64,000 nt of DNA from Kappaphycus alvarezii (taxonomy: Eukaryota; Rhodophyta; Florideophyceae; Gigartinales; Solieriaceae), in contig NADL03000699.1 in NCBI GenBank assembly GCA_002205965.3, positions 1,116,001-1,180,000 on the forward strand. The letters run 5' to 3'. The notes below the pieces were generated by a model. It was not told the DNA's origin. It did not search any database and saw only the letters and a list, made by a program, of their open reading frames with translations. This document shows positions 37,388 to 47,042 of this stretch, one piece after another; position 1 is the stretch's first letter, and the number at the start of each line of letters is the position of its first letter. The translations under genes were made by a program, and so were the position numbers.

Positions 37388-37597
37388 CTTTCGTGGTTTT
37401 TTTAAAATTGCTCTACGGTGTTAACCTACTGTTTTTAGGGGTTCCCATGGACTAAAACTACTTTGGAAGCAAGAGTTGTCATTGACTGGTTTTAGCAGTA
37501 GTCTTAAGTACATGTGCTATGCCTTTCATGGTTATTTTGCATTTCTGTTGCTTTTCGTAGTTCGTAGGCTCTTTTAAATTAAGTTTAGTGAGTCACC

Positions 37598-37664
37598 CTC
37601 TAGGATATTCCTTGTTACAACCGACCATATCCTTCAAATATTAAATCACCCGGCATTTTCCCCG
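37598..37664 (+). repeat. Dispersed 45-bp repeat, copy 1 (extended)
   Basis: Contains CCGACCATATCCTTCAAATATTAAATCACCC..., preceded by ACCCTCTAGGATATTCC. The same extended form occurs at 42,630-42,698 (ACCCTGTAGGATATTCC...CCATATCTTTCAAACATTAGAGCACCC). Other copies are listed separately. Confidence 0.6.
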
Positions 37665-38720
37665 TTTAGAGTTCAAACAGAAATATGCTGACGTTTCCCT
37701 TTACTCTAGCTCACAATAGTAGATACATTACTGTACTACATATTTAGAGTTTTATAGAAGCTTTATTGTAGAGCTAGACACTCTAGTAGCGGTATCAACC
37801 AAGCCATCACTGAATTTTCACCTACCCTGTAACCTTTACAGTTTCTAGCTCCATGTCCCTGTATCTCTAACCATTATTCGCAACACTAAGAAGACATAAA
37901 GAAAAAAGAGTCCGGGCGCGCGTTATTTCAGGGGACAAGGGCTCCCCAGGGTAATCGCCATGCTGGGATGTCTGCGACTCGTTATTCCACGGATCGTGAT
38001 CCCGGAGTAATCTTCAGTCGTAGACCTTCACGAATCAACCTACCAGACGGGACACTGAAATGCCCAGGTACAGGAGGTAGATTGTGGGTGCAATTCTTGT
38101 ATTTGCGGTTTCAGATTCGGTTTTTTGTTGTTGTTCAATTCAGTACCTCCTACTGCCTTGTCATGAGCGGTGCAAGGTCCTTTTATAACACACTATCGGA
38201 TTTCAGACTACTGCATAGAATATTTGATTCCTCAAAATAAAGGGAGAGAGTCAAGGAGATAATTTTGATGCGAAATGAAGCAAAAGAGAGTGACACGAAA
38301 TTGTTTGGTTGAGAGAGTCATGGAGATTCCGTTGATGCACGAAACCATTTGCCGACCCCTGCTCTTCCAGGTAAGCCTCCGCAGGCAGCCCCTAGCCCAG
38401 TTCTATTTCATTCTATTTCATATAGATCGTATGGACAGCTAGAAAAGCAAAACTTGCACAGTAGGTAACAGTTCAATTAAAATAACCTTCTCTATGATAA
38501 TGTTCATTGACTTCATGAAATGAAATTACTTTGCAAATATAACTGGCTAGGCTATCAGGTACATTGTAGTTGGCTGAAATACTCAGTTAGGCAAACCCCC
38601 ATTTACCGTAAACTAACCCCATTTTCCTACCAATCCTCAATAGGGGGAAATCGAGGTGCTTTACTGATTAGGGATGCAGGACGGCTCAATCCTCGAGTGG
38701 AATACATTCCGTGTCCCCGT
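37665..38720. other. Gene-poor stretch with a short direct repeat
   Basis: A 90-codon frame (37,968-38,240) has no recognised domain. GAGAGAGTCAAGGAGAT...TTTTGATGCGAAA (38,243) recurs as GAGAGAGTCATGGAGAT...GTTGATGCACGAA (38,311), a diverged direct repeat about 68 bases apart. Confidence 0.35.
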
Positions 38721-38724
38721 CCCC

Positions 38725-39075
38725 ATGTCCGACTTGATAGACGATTACGAAGAGGAAGGCGAGGAAAGTTAAGATTGGAATGACTTGGACATCCCGGAGG
38801 ATCCTGCAACGCCTTTCGTGAGAGCGGAAGCCGCCTAGTCGGACGTCCCGCGGAAGAAGGATACTAACCTGCCTGTGATGGGACCGCTCGTCATGGAGCG
38901 TTTGCGGGTGCCGCTCGTCATGGAGCGTTTGCGGGTGCCGCTCGTCATGGAGCGTTTGCGGGTGCCTGCTCGCTGGACGGACTGGTCTGATTTCAGCTCT
39001 TCAGAAGGCGACGTCGTCTGGGACGGCTTTGCCCCTCTGGAGGGCTTAGAAATCGTCGGGGAGGAGGATGAGTAG
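38725..39075 (+). pseudogene. Acidic ORF remnant with in-frame 27-bp triple repeat
   Basis: From an ATG at 38,725 one frame reads an acidic start (SDLIDDYEEEGEES), then, past two in-frame stops (38,770 and 38,836), continues to 39,075. The second part contains three copies of the 9-residue unit PLVMERLRV, then an acidic tail (DFSSSEGDVVWDGFAPLEG, ending VGEEDE). The consistent acidic character across both stops suggests a real but dead coding sequence. The family is unknown. It lies just left of the pogo/Tigger element but on the opposite strand and outside its terminal repeats. Confidence 0.35.
38884..38964 (+). repeat. 27-bp tandem repeat, 3 perfect copies
   Basis: CCGCTCGTCATGGAGCGTTT plus GCGGGTG is repeated three times without a mismatch at 38,884, 38,911 and 38,938. 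The length is a multiple of three, so frame is kept. Perfect identity means the expansion is recent relative to the decayed surroundings. Confidence 0.9.
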
Positions 39076-39130
39076 GTGGTAGGCATATTTTGTGGTTTGC
39101 TCAAAGCATTATACTTGATACACACAACGG

Positions 39131-39182
39131 GTTTGTCAGTAGTTACTCAAATTAGGCCTCCTCTGCACTATTACTTCAGGAA
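39131..39182 (+). repeat. Partial copy of GTCAGTAGCTACTCAAATTAGGCCTC repeat
   Basis: TTTGTCAGTAGTTACTCAAATTAGGCCTCCTCTGCACTATTAC matches the middle of the repeats at 40,646-40,812 and 40,994-41,150. It lies immediately left of the pogo/Tigger element, so that element may have inserted into this repeat. Confidence 0.55.
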
Positions 39183-39214
39183 ATGGCATTACTTTCCAAA
39201 AAAACTCGCAACTA

Positions 39215-40147
39215 CACCGATTACGGTAATTAATGTTAATAACATTAATTTCGACCCGTATATTTAGGAATGCCAACTAGTATTTAACGTTAATTAACCC
39301 TAATTATGAATTCACTTTGAAGGTGTTAAGTTCAGAAATAAAGTCAATGACACTAATAAATCATTGCCTTCATTAATGAAAACGAGAAATACAATTTACT
39401 GGATCATCGAATCATACGTTGTGGGCTAGTTCACACCGCAGACTCAGTGTCATCGAAGTACGCACGATATTTTGCGTTTATCTGCTGAAGCTCATCGCTA
39501 AGCTGAGCTTCCTCCCAGCGTCCACTGAGATTACAGCTCATCCCAGTCCGAATCATCGCTTTTCCGGCATAAGAAAGCCCATTTGCATCCGTTTGACAGT
39601 TGATTTCGCGAACAGAATCAGACGCTAAGCGTAAATAGAATTGTTTGCCTGGATTCTTAAGCTTCCCACTAGACCCGCCTTGACCGCCCATCCACTCTCC
39701 CCTTCTAATCTAATCGGACTTATACTGGTCCCACCTTCTCCACGCATCCTTAGTCTTGGAAATGATAAACGAGTCCGCTGGTTGCAATAAATCAGTCGCA
39801 ATCCTTGGAAGCTTACGAAGCTCGGTGTTAACCTGGGACAACGCAAGGATTACATTAGCGCTTTCGTTGTGGCCTGAACAGTTGTCGACATGTATCACTC
39901 GATTCTTTCCATCAGACCTTTTCTTAATGGCCCTTGGCTCATTCAACCACTTCACAAAAGTGTTGTTGTCCATCCAACCTTTAGGATGCGACCAATAACA
40001 CACCCCGGGGACTGTCGTCTCACCGCCGTCGCTCCATGCCAGTATGATAAAGTTCAATTGATAGTCCCCTAACCGAAATTAATGTTAAATAACATTAATT
40101 AAGAATCACATTAATTACTACCCTCACATGAATTACCGTAATCAGTG
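39215..40147 (-). mobile_element. Internally deleted pogo/Tigger DNA transposon
   Basis: The terminal inverted repeats are CACCGATTACGGTAATT (39,215-39,231) and the complement of CACTGATTACGGTAATT (40,131-40,147), 16 of 17 bases alike. They are flanked on both sides by TA (39,213-39,214 and 40,148-40,149), the target duplication of the Tc1/mariner-pogo group. Next to each end is a palindrome of the type TAATGTTA(A)TAACATTA. Inside lies the C-terminal half of a DDE transposase on the minus strand. At 933 bp it is too short for a full enzyme, so it is a deletion derivative that could only move with help from a complete copy. Confidence 0.8.
39431..40057 (-). pseudogene. DDE (pogo/Tigger) transposase, C-terminal half
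   Basis: The minus-strand frame begins without an ATG about 90 bases inside the terminal repeat. It contains VIHVDNCSGHNESANVI (second catalytic Asp in the DN-x-x-xHN context) and LPRIATDLLQPADSFIISK (third Asp in LLQPAD), then a KDAWRRWDQYK segment. One in-frame TAG at 39,712-39,710 interrupts it. The same frame continues with SGKLKNPGKQFYLRLA and YAGKAMIRTGM, the usual tail of this transposase type, to a stop near 39,431. The DNA-binding CENP-B/HTH half and first Asp are missing, deleted with the front of the element. Confidence 0.75.
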
Positions 40148-40417
40148 TACTTTTCAGTCTCCATTTCAAAACGCGCCTACTTCCACCGCCGAGTTTTCTC
40201 CGCCGCCGCCATATTGCAAAGGCTAATGTGAATTTCACCCTATGTTCCACTCGCAGTAAACCAACCACTCTCTACGCTGCAGCAGCCGTCATTTCCAATG
40301 CGGCCTGCTTGATGGTTGGCCTGAAGGTAGCTTTTTATGGAGCGTAGTGCCTTCCCCAATACTGTGTCGGTATACCCTTTTTGAGTCGATTGTGGTTGTC
40401 TGGAAAACCATAGGATA

Positions 40418-40460
40418 GATCGGATGTATCTTCCAAGAGTAAAACACCCAAACCTTACCC
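40418..40460 (+). repeat. Dispersed 45-bp repeat, copy 2
   Basis: GATCGGATGTATCTTCCAAGAGTAAAACACCCAAACCTTACCC; very close to copies at 40,595 and 58,443. Confidence 0.6.
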
Positions 40461-40594
40461 CTCTCCACGTTGGGGGGCTGGTGCCCTACCGCTCGGGACT
40501 TCGCAAACCGGGTTGCGACTGGCATTGCCGTACGGGCAGCCGTTCCGATTGCTGATGCGCGGCAAACATTTTTCGCTAGTCAAGCGGCGAGACT

Positions 40595-40641
40595 TGTCCA
40601 GATATATCTTCCAAGAGTAAAACACCCAAACCTTTCCCCCT
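40595..40641 (+). repeat. Dispersed 45-bp repeat, copy 3
   Basis: GTCCAGATATATCTTCCAAGAGTAAAACACCCAAACCTTTCCCCC; runs straight into the longer repeat starting at 40,646. Confidence 0.6.
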
Positions 40642-40645
40642 TGTC

Positions 40646-40812
40646 CAGAATAACGCCAGTTGTTTGTTGGAAGGGGCATTTAGCCACACTTAAGGCCACA
40701 TTTTGGAAGTGTGTATATTGCAGAGAACCTCCGTTCTCAGGGTATGTAAGTGGCTACCCAAATTAGGCCTCGTCTGCGGTTGCTGTTATCAGGAAAATTA
40801 AGTTAACCACCC
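40646..40812 (+). repeat. Long repeat, copy i
   Basis: Starts CAGAATAACGCCAGTTGTTTGTTG and contains GAGAACCTCCGTTCTCAGGGTATGT, GGCCTCGTCTGCG and TATCAGGAAAATTAAG. Aligned with 40,994-41,150 it shares most blocks in order with some indels. Confidence 0.65.
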
Positions 40813-40911
40813 AATTTAACCCAACACTCGAGATAAGTAAAGAGTAAAGATTCTCTCTCAACAGAATACGGTACCAGTCTACTCACAAAAACATTAAACC
40901 ACCCAAACAAA

Positions 40912-40957
40912 AGGGGGAATTTTTGGGTTATTTGAATGTATGGAAGATGTGGTCGGT
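40912..40957 (-). repeat. Dispersed 45-bp repeat, copy 4 (inverted)
   Basis: On the minus strand it reads CCGACCACATCTTCCATACATTCAAATAACCCAAAAATTCCCCC, nearly the same as copy 6 at 41,789, in the opposite orientation. Confidence 0.65.
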
Positions 40958-40993
40958 TCAATCCACGCCGCTGGTGCGTTGTGCGGGCCCAAA

Positions 40994-41150
40994 CAGAATA
41001 ACTCCAGTTGTTTGTTGCAAAGGTTTTTGAGCGACAATTAAGGCCACACCTTGAAAGTATGTACATTCCAGAGAATCTCCGTTCTCAGGGTATGTCAGTA
41101 GCTACTCACATTACGGTGGGCCTCGTCTGCGCTATTACCTTAATAACAAT
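40994..41150 (+). repeat. Long repeat, copy ii
   Basis: Same blocks as 40,646-40,812: AGTTGTTTGTTG, TTAAGGCCACA, CAGAGAATCTCCGTTCTCAGGGTATGT, GTAGCTACTCA, GGCCTCGTCTGCGCTATTAC. Confidence 0.65.
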
Positions 41151-41203
41151 GAAGTATTATCCCATGTATTATCCCATTCACCCAAACATGTTGCTTTTAC
41201 AGT

Positions 41204-41330
41204 ATCAGGAAAATTAAATGTCACCCCATTTACCCAAACATGTTGCTATTATCAGGAAAATGAAGTAAACCACCCCATTTAACCCAAACATTCCCCCTTC
41301 CAAATATTAAATTTCCCAAAATTCTTCCGT
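41204..41330 (+). repeat. Twofold ATCAGGAAAAT...ACCCAAACATG repeat plus partial 45-bp repeat
   Basis: TATCAGGAAAATTAAATG...CCCATTTACCCAAACATGTTGCT is followed directly by TATCAGGAAAATGAAGTAAACCACCCCATTTAACCCAAACATTC. A partial 45-bp repeat follows (CTTCCAAATATTAAATTTCCCAAAATTC). A third copy of the first unit is at 40,791-40,824. Confidence 0.5.
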
Positions 41331-41785
41331 TTTCTTGTCTCGCGCATTTATTTCTTTAGGGGTGGTCGTCAAAAAGTGTCACACGAGGGATTACAGGTTA
41401 CTCAGGTTGAGAAAGACCCCCGCCGTGACACGGCAAGCTAGAAAGGAGCTGTAGCAATACTCGACTAAATAACATAACTGAGGCGGTGCAATATTTAAGC
41501 ATTTGCATGATTGAATGGGGGGTTAAGGGTGGTTTACTGCGAGTAATGGAAAGGTTGGGAGTCCTCTGTACTTGTAATCAAACGATTGGCAGGACCTACA
41601 ATGCAAGTGCTTGAGCGTGTGTACCAACTAGAAAGTAGCTGGTAGATTGACGCGCTTTTTCTTGTCACCTCGGTATTTTTTTTGGATACTGCAGGCATTT
41701 TCCGAAAGTTCTGTCAATGAGCTACCGTATCTCTTTTAAAGAACTTTTGAGGCTTCAAGTACAACAACGCACTAGCGGACTGGAT
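41331..41785. other. Gene-free stretch in repeat mosaic
   Basis: GGTGGTTTACTGCGAGTAATGGA near 41,527 matches, inverted, CCACTCGCAGTAAACCAACC near 40,250 and, weakly, TGCTTACTGCGAGAC near 42,200. Nothing else is recognised. Confidence 0.35.
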
Positions 41786-41788
41786 ACA

Positions 41789-41832
41789 TCCGACCATATC
41801 TTCCATACATTAAAATAACCCAAAAATTCCCC
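41789..41832 (+). repeat. Dispersed 45-bp repeat, copy 6
   Basis: CCGACCATATCTTCCATACATTAAAATAACCCAAAAATTCCCC; closest to the deduced consensus. Confidence 0.65.
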
Positions 41833-41834
41833 AG

Positions 41835-42628
41835 TACGATTTCTGAAGCAACAATCTAGAATTCCCGCATGCATTTTGATGACAACAGAGCTCGAGGTTC
41901 CGCAGCGCGGAAATTTGGGGTGTTTTTAATCCATGAAAAATGAGGTCAGCTGTTCCCTGAGAGATGTCGTGATGTGGGTAAAAGCTTACAATGTAAAGGA
42001 TTGACGGGAAGCCGTCAAAACGCTAGAAAACTAGCCGGAGGCGCGTTCCGCTGCCCGCAACAATTTCTAGTCTGCTCGTCAGACTTTTATGACGTAATCT
42101 TGAGCAATCGGCAGAGCCACTGTGGTCATACTTCTCGAAAACAAAGATTTGAATCGCAAAGCACATAGATAAAATTTACTGAAGTAAAATAGGGGGTGTG
42201 CTTACTGCGAGACTTTGGAGGGCTGAAAACGGAGGGAGTTTCAAAGTGGGTTGAATCCAATGTACAACAGTTCGGCAAGCCCCTGCTGCAACATTTCATA
42301 TGCATGCACACTTCTATACAAGTTGACTGGGTATCAGCCAGCTTTCCGTTTACAACAAGTGAACCCCCAGTTCACCCGTTTGGCAAGTAGATCGTTGCAA
42401 AGCAGCAACACTTCCCATCGGTTTGAGAGCGGCTTTGGGTCATGTGGCTGCAAAGAGTGCAGATCATATGCAGCATCTTTTCCGTTATCGCTGTCTCTCT
42501 TTTCTGCAGTACAGAACGCTTTTTGCTTACGATCAGGTTTTACACTGTGAGCCACTTCATTACGGAACGGAAAATTTTTACGAGTTCTAATAAGGCACGA
42601 GAGCATGCGGAGAGTATTCAGAGATCAA
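41835..42628. other. Stretch with small ORFs; segment related to 57.2 kb
   Basis: CTATACAAGTTGACTGGGTATCAGCCAGC...GTGAACCCCCAGTTCACCCGTTTG (about 42,313-42,385) resembles CATACAAATTGAGTGGTTATCACCCAGC...ATGAACCCCTCGTATCCCCCGTTTG near 57,263-57,333. It is a diverged shared segment, unassigned. No gene is supported. Confidence 0.35.
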
Positions 42629-42629
42629 C

Positions 42630-42698
42630 TACCCTGTAGGATATTCCGGGCCACACCAGACCATATCTTTCAAACATTAGAGCACCCTACATCCCCCC
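42630..42698 (+). repeat. Dispersed 45-bp repeat, copy 7 (extended)
   Basis: ACCCTGTAGGATATTCCGGGCCACACC precedes CCATATCTTTCAAACATTAGAGCACCC; same extended layout as 37,598-37,664. Confidence 0.6.
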
Positions 42699-42699
42699 G

Positions 42700-45170
42700 C
42701 CTACGCAGGCGGGCGGTGGGTGGCAACCTGTCGCGCCTGCATCATCACTTCATTACACAGTTATGAGTTCTTTAACAAAATTGCGATATTTACACCTAGG
42801 GCGGATAGCGGGCATAAAATTAGGATCTATCCTTCTCAACCCGTCACATTTCCCTTGTAAAGCAGCATCATTTTCAAGGTTTGCATCGTGAAGAACCCTT
42901 TACTAAAAGTGACAACTCGACATTTATCAAAGTCTTTAACAGTCTTCCATTTAGGAAACGTTACTCTCTGTAACAGCATGGAAGAATAATGCCCATCTTG
43001 ACAAATAGAGCTTTCCTGGAGCAAATTTCAGGCACTGGGTGATAAACTGCCATTTCCAGAACTCCATGCGAATCCAAACAACTTGAGACTGAAACTTTGA
43101 TCTGCTTGCATACGAAAAAACATATTATATTGTCTCTGGAAAGGGTACATTGTTTATGGAAAGGAGGCCAACCCTGGCAGGACGGGTCCCCCCAGGCATT
43201 CTCCCTTGTCACGAAACTAGCATGGTCAATCGCCAAGCGTGCCATAGATGAGTAACTTTTAGGATGTGGGTTATTTTTCTCAAAAACACGCCGCATTGCC
43301 GGTCACACGCGACGGTTCGTGCTTGCTGCCAGCCCTGCCAAGTCTGGCAGTAAAGACACGGGTCATTTTCTCCTGCTGACTGAGCTGGCAGCTACTTTCC
43401 ACTGCATTAGCTGCAGACAGTCATATTGCACGGTCGCACCGATATGCTAATCTCGTTATGTTGCACGTTGGTGGGTTTGTTACGCTACCCGCAAGGCAGT
43501 AAGGAATATAACTCCTTTTTGGATAGCTTGTGAGGACAAGGGAGTTATATGGAGGCAGTCTGCGGCTGCTCTTAGTTTAGACCGGATTCTTATTTTAGGC
43601 ATATTGCGTATGAATTATTCAGACCCATGCTTGTAACACTGTAACGCGGAAAGGTCTCTATAAATGAGAAGATAGTGAGTTACAGGTGTTGAGATGAGTA
43701 CCAAACGTCATAAACGACATCTGCGCAAACTTTGTAGTGTGTCTCAGTAAGGATTAATCCAGGAATGGCGCTATTTCCCTCCCATACGTCACTGCGACCG
43801 AGTTGGAGTGTAATCATGTGAATCACTAAACTATTCTACTCATGCCTTCTCAGTAGTTATTTGGTGGTACAGGGTGCCACCGCATGAAACGAGATTGAAG
43901 GGACTCATTTCTGTCGTGAGCAACAATGCTTTGATGCGCCTATGTGTTTAGAAAAGACGTCAGAGAGGATTCATGGCATTGATTGTTGTTGCGTCATGAT
44001 TCCCTTGTTGGGTGGATCAATCGATCGGCGTCACAATTGTTTCACATAATCCCCGTAAACGGCACTCAATAGTTGAACATGTGGTCAGCCTTTTTTGGAT
44101 TTCACGTGCATTGGAATAAGTACTGTAACAAGAATTTGGGGAGCTGTGACTGCCCTTCCGATTATTTTTCAAAAGGAAATCTGCTTAGACATTGACCAGC
44201 GAGTTGAGATGGTTAACGGCTCATATTCTTGATTTGAAAATGATAGTGTGTTGAAACATTAATTTGTAAAGATGTTGAGCTGGATTCAACTCTCAATGAT
44301 ATTATTAGGAAACAGGTCCAAGTTGCACTACGAAACAATCATTTGCACAGCGCCAAATAAAAGTATACCTTGAAAGAAGACAAATCGTTAAAAAAGGATG
44401 TTTCGCAATTTGTGCAAGTGAGGAAAAACAAGGTGATCAGCTGCATCTACGTATAAATATGTTGATTGGAGTGAAAAGTATGTGGTAAACGACTAGAATA
44501 CCCTTACGATACGGCTGTGAGGCGTGAAATCTCCCCGTTGCCATGTGGGAGTTGAGTGGTTGTATCTCGTTGCCGAAGCCAAGTATCAATGGACGTATCG
44601 ACATCGCAAGTTGTATACTCTATTCCAAACGGCGTTCACTGTTACACTGCAGCAATTGGCAACTGGTGCGCGGCTGAAAAGCCGACATTATGCCATGATT
44701 TGTACCCAGGAAAACACCCAATGACAAGGTCTCATTCACGGTCTAGGTGATTCCATCCTGCAAGTTGTCGCGCAAGGAGCTTTGCAGCAACTTTTTGTAC
44801 CTGATAAATGTAAGGTGCAGTACTGTAGCTTTTCATTTCCAAAGCCTGTGAGGTGGATACGTGTAGTCAAAGGGTGTAGATACCAAAGTGTGTATTTAAA
44901 CTTTGCTTAAAATATTGAATAAATAAATATGGTCTTTCTCTAAAAAACTCAGTTATCTTTTGCAACGTCAATAGATAACGGACGTTAAACTAAATTAAAT
45001 CAAAGGGCATGTGGACAGAACCAACGGAAGTGTGTGTTTCCGCACAATTGTGTGCATTAGATTATTTTGGACGGTGCATTTTGTGTCAAAGATGATATAG
45101 AGTATGAAAGCATGCGGTGTGACCAAGCCTTTCCATGTACAGTACTGGCTTGTTAATGAAATGTGGTACT
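42700..45170. other. Host-like spacer, no supported gene
   Basis: Minus-strand frames at 42,836-43,296 and plus-strand frames at 44,524-44,750 have no recognised domain. An AATAAATAAATA stretch at about 44,918 could be a polyadenylation signal for an unknown plus-strand transcript. Nothing firmer can be said. Confidence 0.35.
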
Positions 45171-45180
45171 GCTGCACTAC

Positions 45181-45206
45181 ACTGTACTGTACTGTACAGT
45201 ACAGTA
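45181..45206. repeat. TACTGTAC palindrome cluster
   Basis: ACTGTACTGTACTGTACAGTACAGTA: tandem copies of ACTGT/ACAGT that are self-complementary and could form a short hairpin. Another copy (GTACAGTACTGG) lies at 45,138. Confidence 0.7.
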
Positions 45207-47030
45207 AATTTCACTACAGGTACTGTCCAGTGAGCAAAATCATTGTCTACTTTAAGATTCTGTGTGAGCTGCAGGCTGTTCTGACTTTGCTATTGGTCAG
45301 TATTCCACATTGGATAGAATTTGGCTAAAATTTGCAAAGTATAGTACAAAAACAAAAATGGATGACGTGTAGTTGGACTAATTTCCTTGGATTCACAAAA
45401 AGAAATATCGAATTTACGTGACCAACGAAATGTTCGATGCCAGTCCCAAGTCGAATTTGCATGTATAGTACGCACGGCCACAAATCCGAAACAAATTTCA
45501 ACTTGCGTCCACACATATCACACCTTGTCTAATGTGCATCGATGCTGACATACATATGGTATTACATCAAGCAACAACGTTCACAGCAAATCTACCCCAC
45601 GTTATGTTCATGTCCACAAATCAAACTTTTGACCGCTTTATTGACAACCTGCGAGGTACGAATGCACTAAAGCTTTACATCATCATGTGCGAAACCCATG
45701 AAGATTCTGTCCAGTGTAAAAGGTGGAAGCCGTTTGTGGAACAGATAAACACCGAGATTCGTTGGAGATTCAAAACGGAAATCGGGGACCTACTGTAAAT
45801 GTCTCAACTCGAGAAACATGTCAACCTAAACCTCATTTCAAACGGGAACAATGTTGTTCCTCTTGCGAAATTATGCGTTTATTTCAAGAATTAACGGCAG
45901 ACTCGATAGTCTTGTCTATGAAAAATATCACGCAATGCTGGGTGTCGACGCTCCCCCCACGACCCAAGATCTGTGGTCGCCTACGTGTGTTCTGCGACCA
46001 TTTGCACCACATAAAAGTTTGCCCGGCCGGATGATTGTACACTGCTTCATACACTTCTTGGCGAAGGAATGAGTCTGGGAAGCATGAGGTGCACTCTGCG
46101 TGGCCATAGGTATGAAGGGCAATGCAGTGCAAGTTTGTAGATGATGCTATGGTTGGAAGGGACTGCAGCGAGAGGTGGGTGAAACAATTTCCACACGAGG
46201 CTAGATGATTGTCGGCCTGGGGAACAGAAGGTATTCCTGTGAGGTGTTGGTTTAGTCGGAAGGTGTAGCAACCGTCGTATGTGGTTGTGGCATCTAGTGC
46301 AACACGGATAGTGGATGCACATGCTGCCGCACTCTAAGCAATATGCTCAAAAGTGATGAATGCATGTGCATAATACTGTACTATACAACGCAGCATCTAC
46401 GCACAATGCACTTTCCGCACAGTGCTCTTCAAGATTGCTGTGACTTCAGAACCGATAACATACGCAGTACGGCAAACCCGGACAGAGCCTCCGAGCTCCC
46501 AAATTGGAAACAATTGCCCCTATCTCAAAAGACAACGGTTCTAATGTAGCGCATATACGCCACCAGCACTGGCAAATGCACTTTTCTCTTGTCGAGTTAC
46601 GTGGGTCATTACAGACTAGATGAAAAAATCAACATTTTTTTGTCATACCACAAGTCTATTCTTTCACGGTTAAACGTGAGTTTGCAGTTTGGCTAGTGTG
46701 CCATTGTTCCATCTCACACGATTTTTGCACTCGAAACGAGTCCATCGTAACCAAAAATCGCAGTCAACGGGACATACCTTTCTAAAACAGAGCATTCGTG
46801 TTGAATCTTTCGTCCACATGCGCCTGAAAAAAACGGGGATATACTACACAAATTCTCAAGTCCAAAATTTGCGCCGGTCTAATCCCAAAAAACCGTATGA
46901 TTACCACACATGAAAATGCCTCAAACGAATCTCCAATGCTATCTAATTTGTTGCCTGCCAAATGCCCAAGATACGCACACATCGACCAAGTACAGTTCCC
47001 AATTTGTACAATTTGCATGTCCAAACTCCT
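45207..47030. other. Host-like spacer with unidentified ORFs
   Basis: Plus-strand frames at 45,532-45,798 (88 codons) and 45,851-46,072 (73 codons) lie close together but match no family I know. Their length is compatible with chance. The right end lies downstream of the oxidase gene, which is transcribed leftwards and stops at 47,043. Confidence 0.3.
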
Positions 47031-47042
47031 ACACGGCAATTC

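Noticed and set aside
45884-46322. Minus-strand frames of 64-91 codons
   Set aside because: Several overlapping frames with no domain and no splice or start support.
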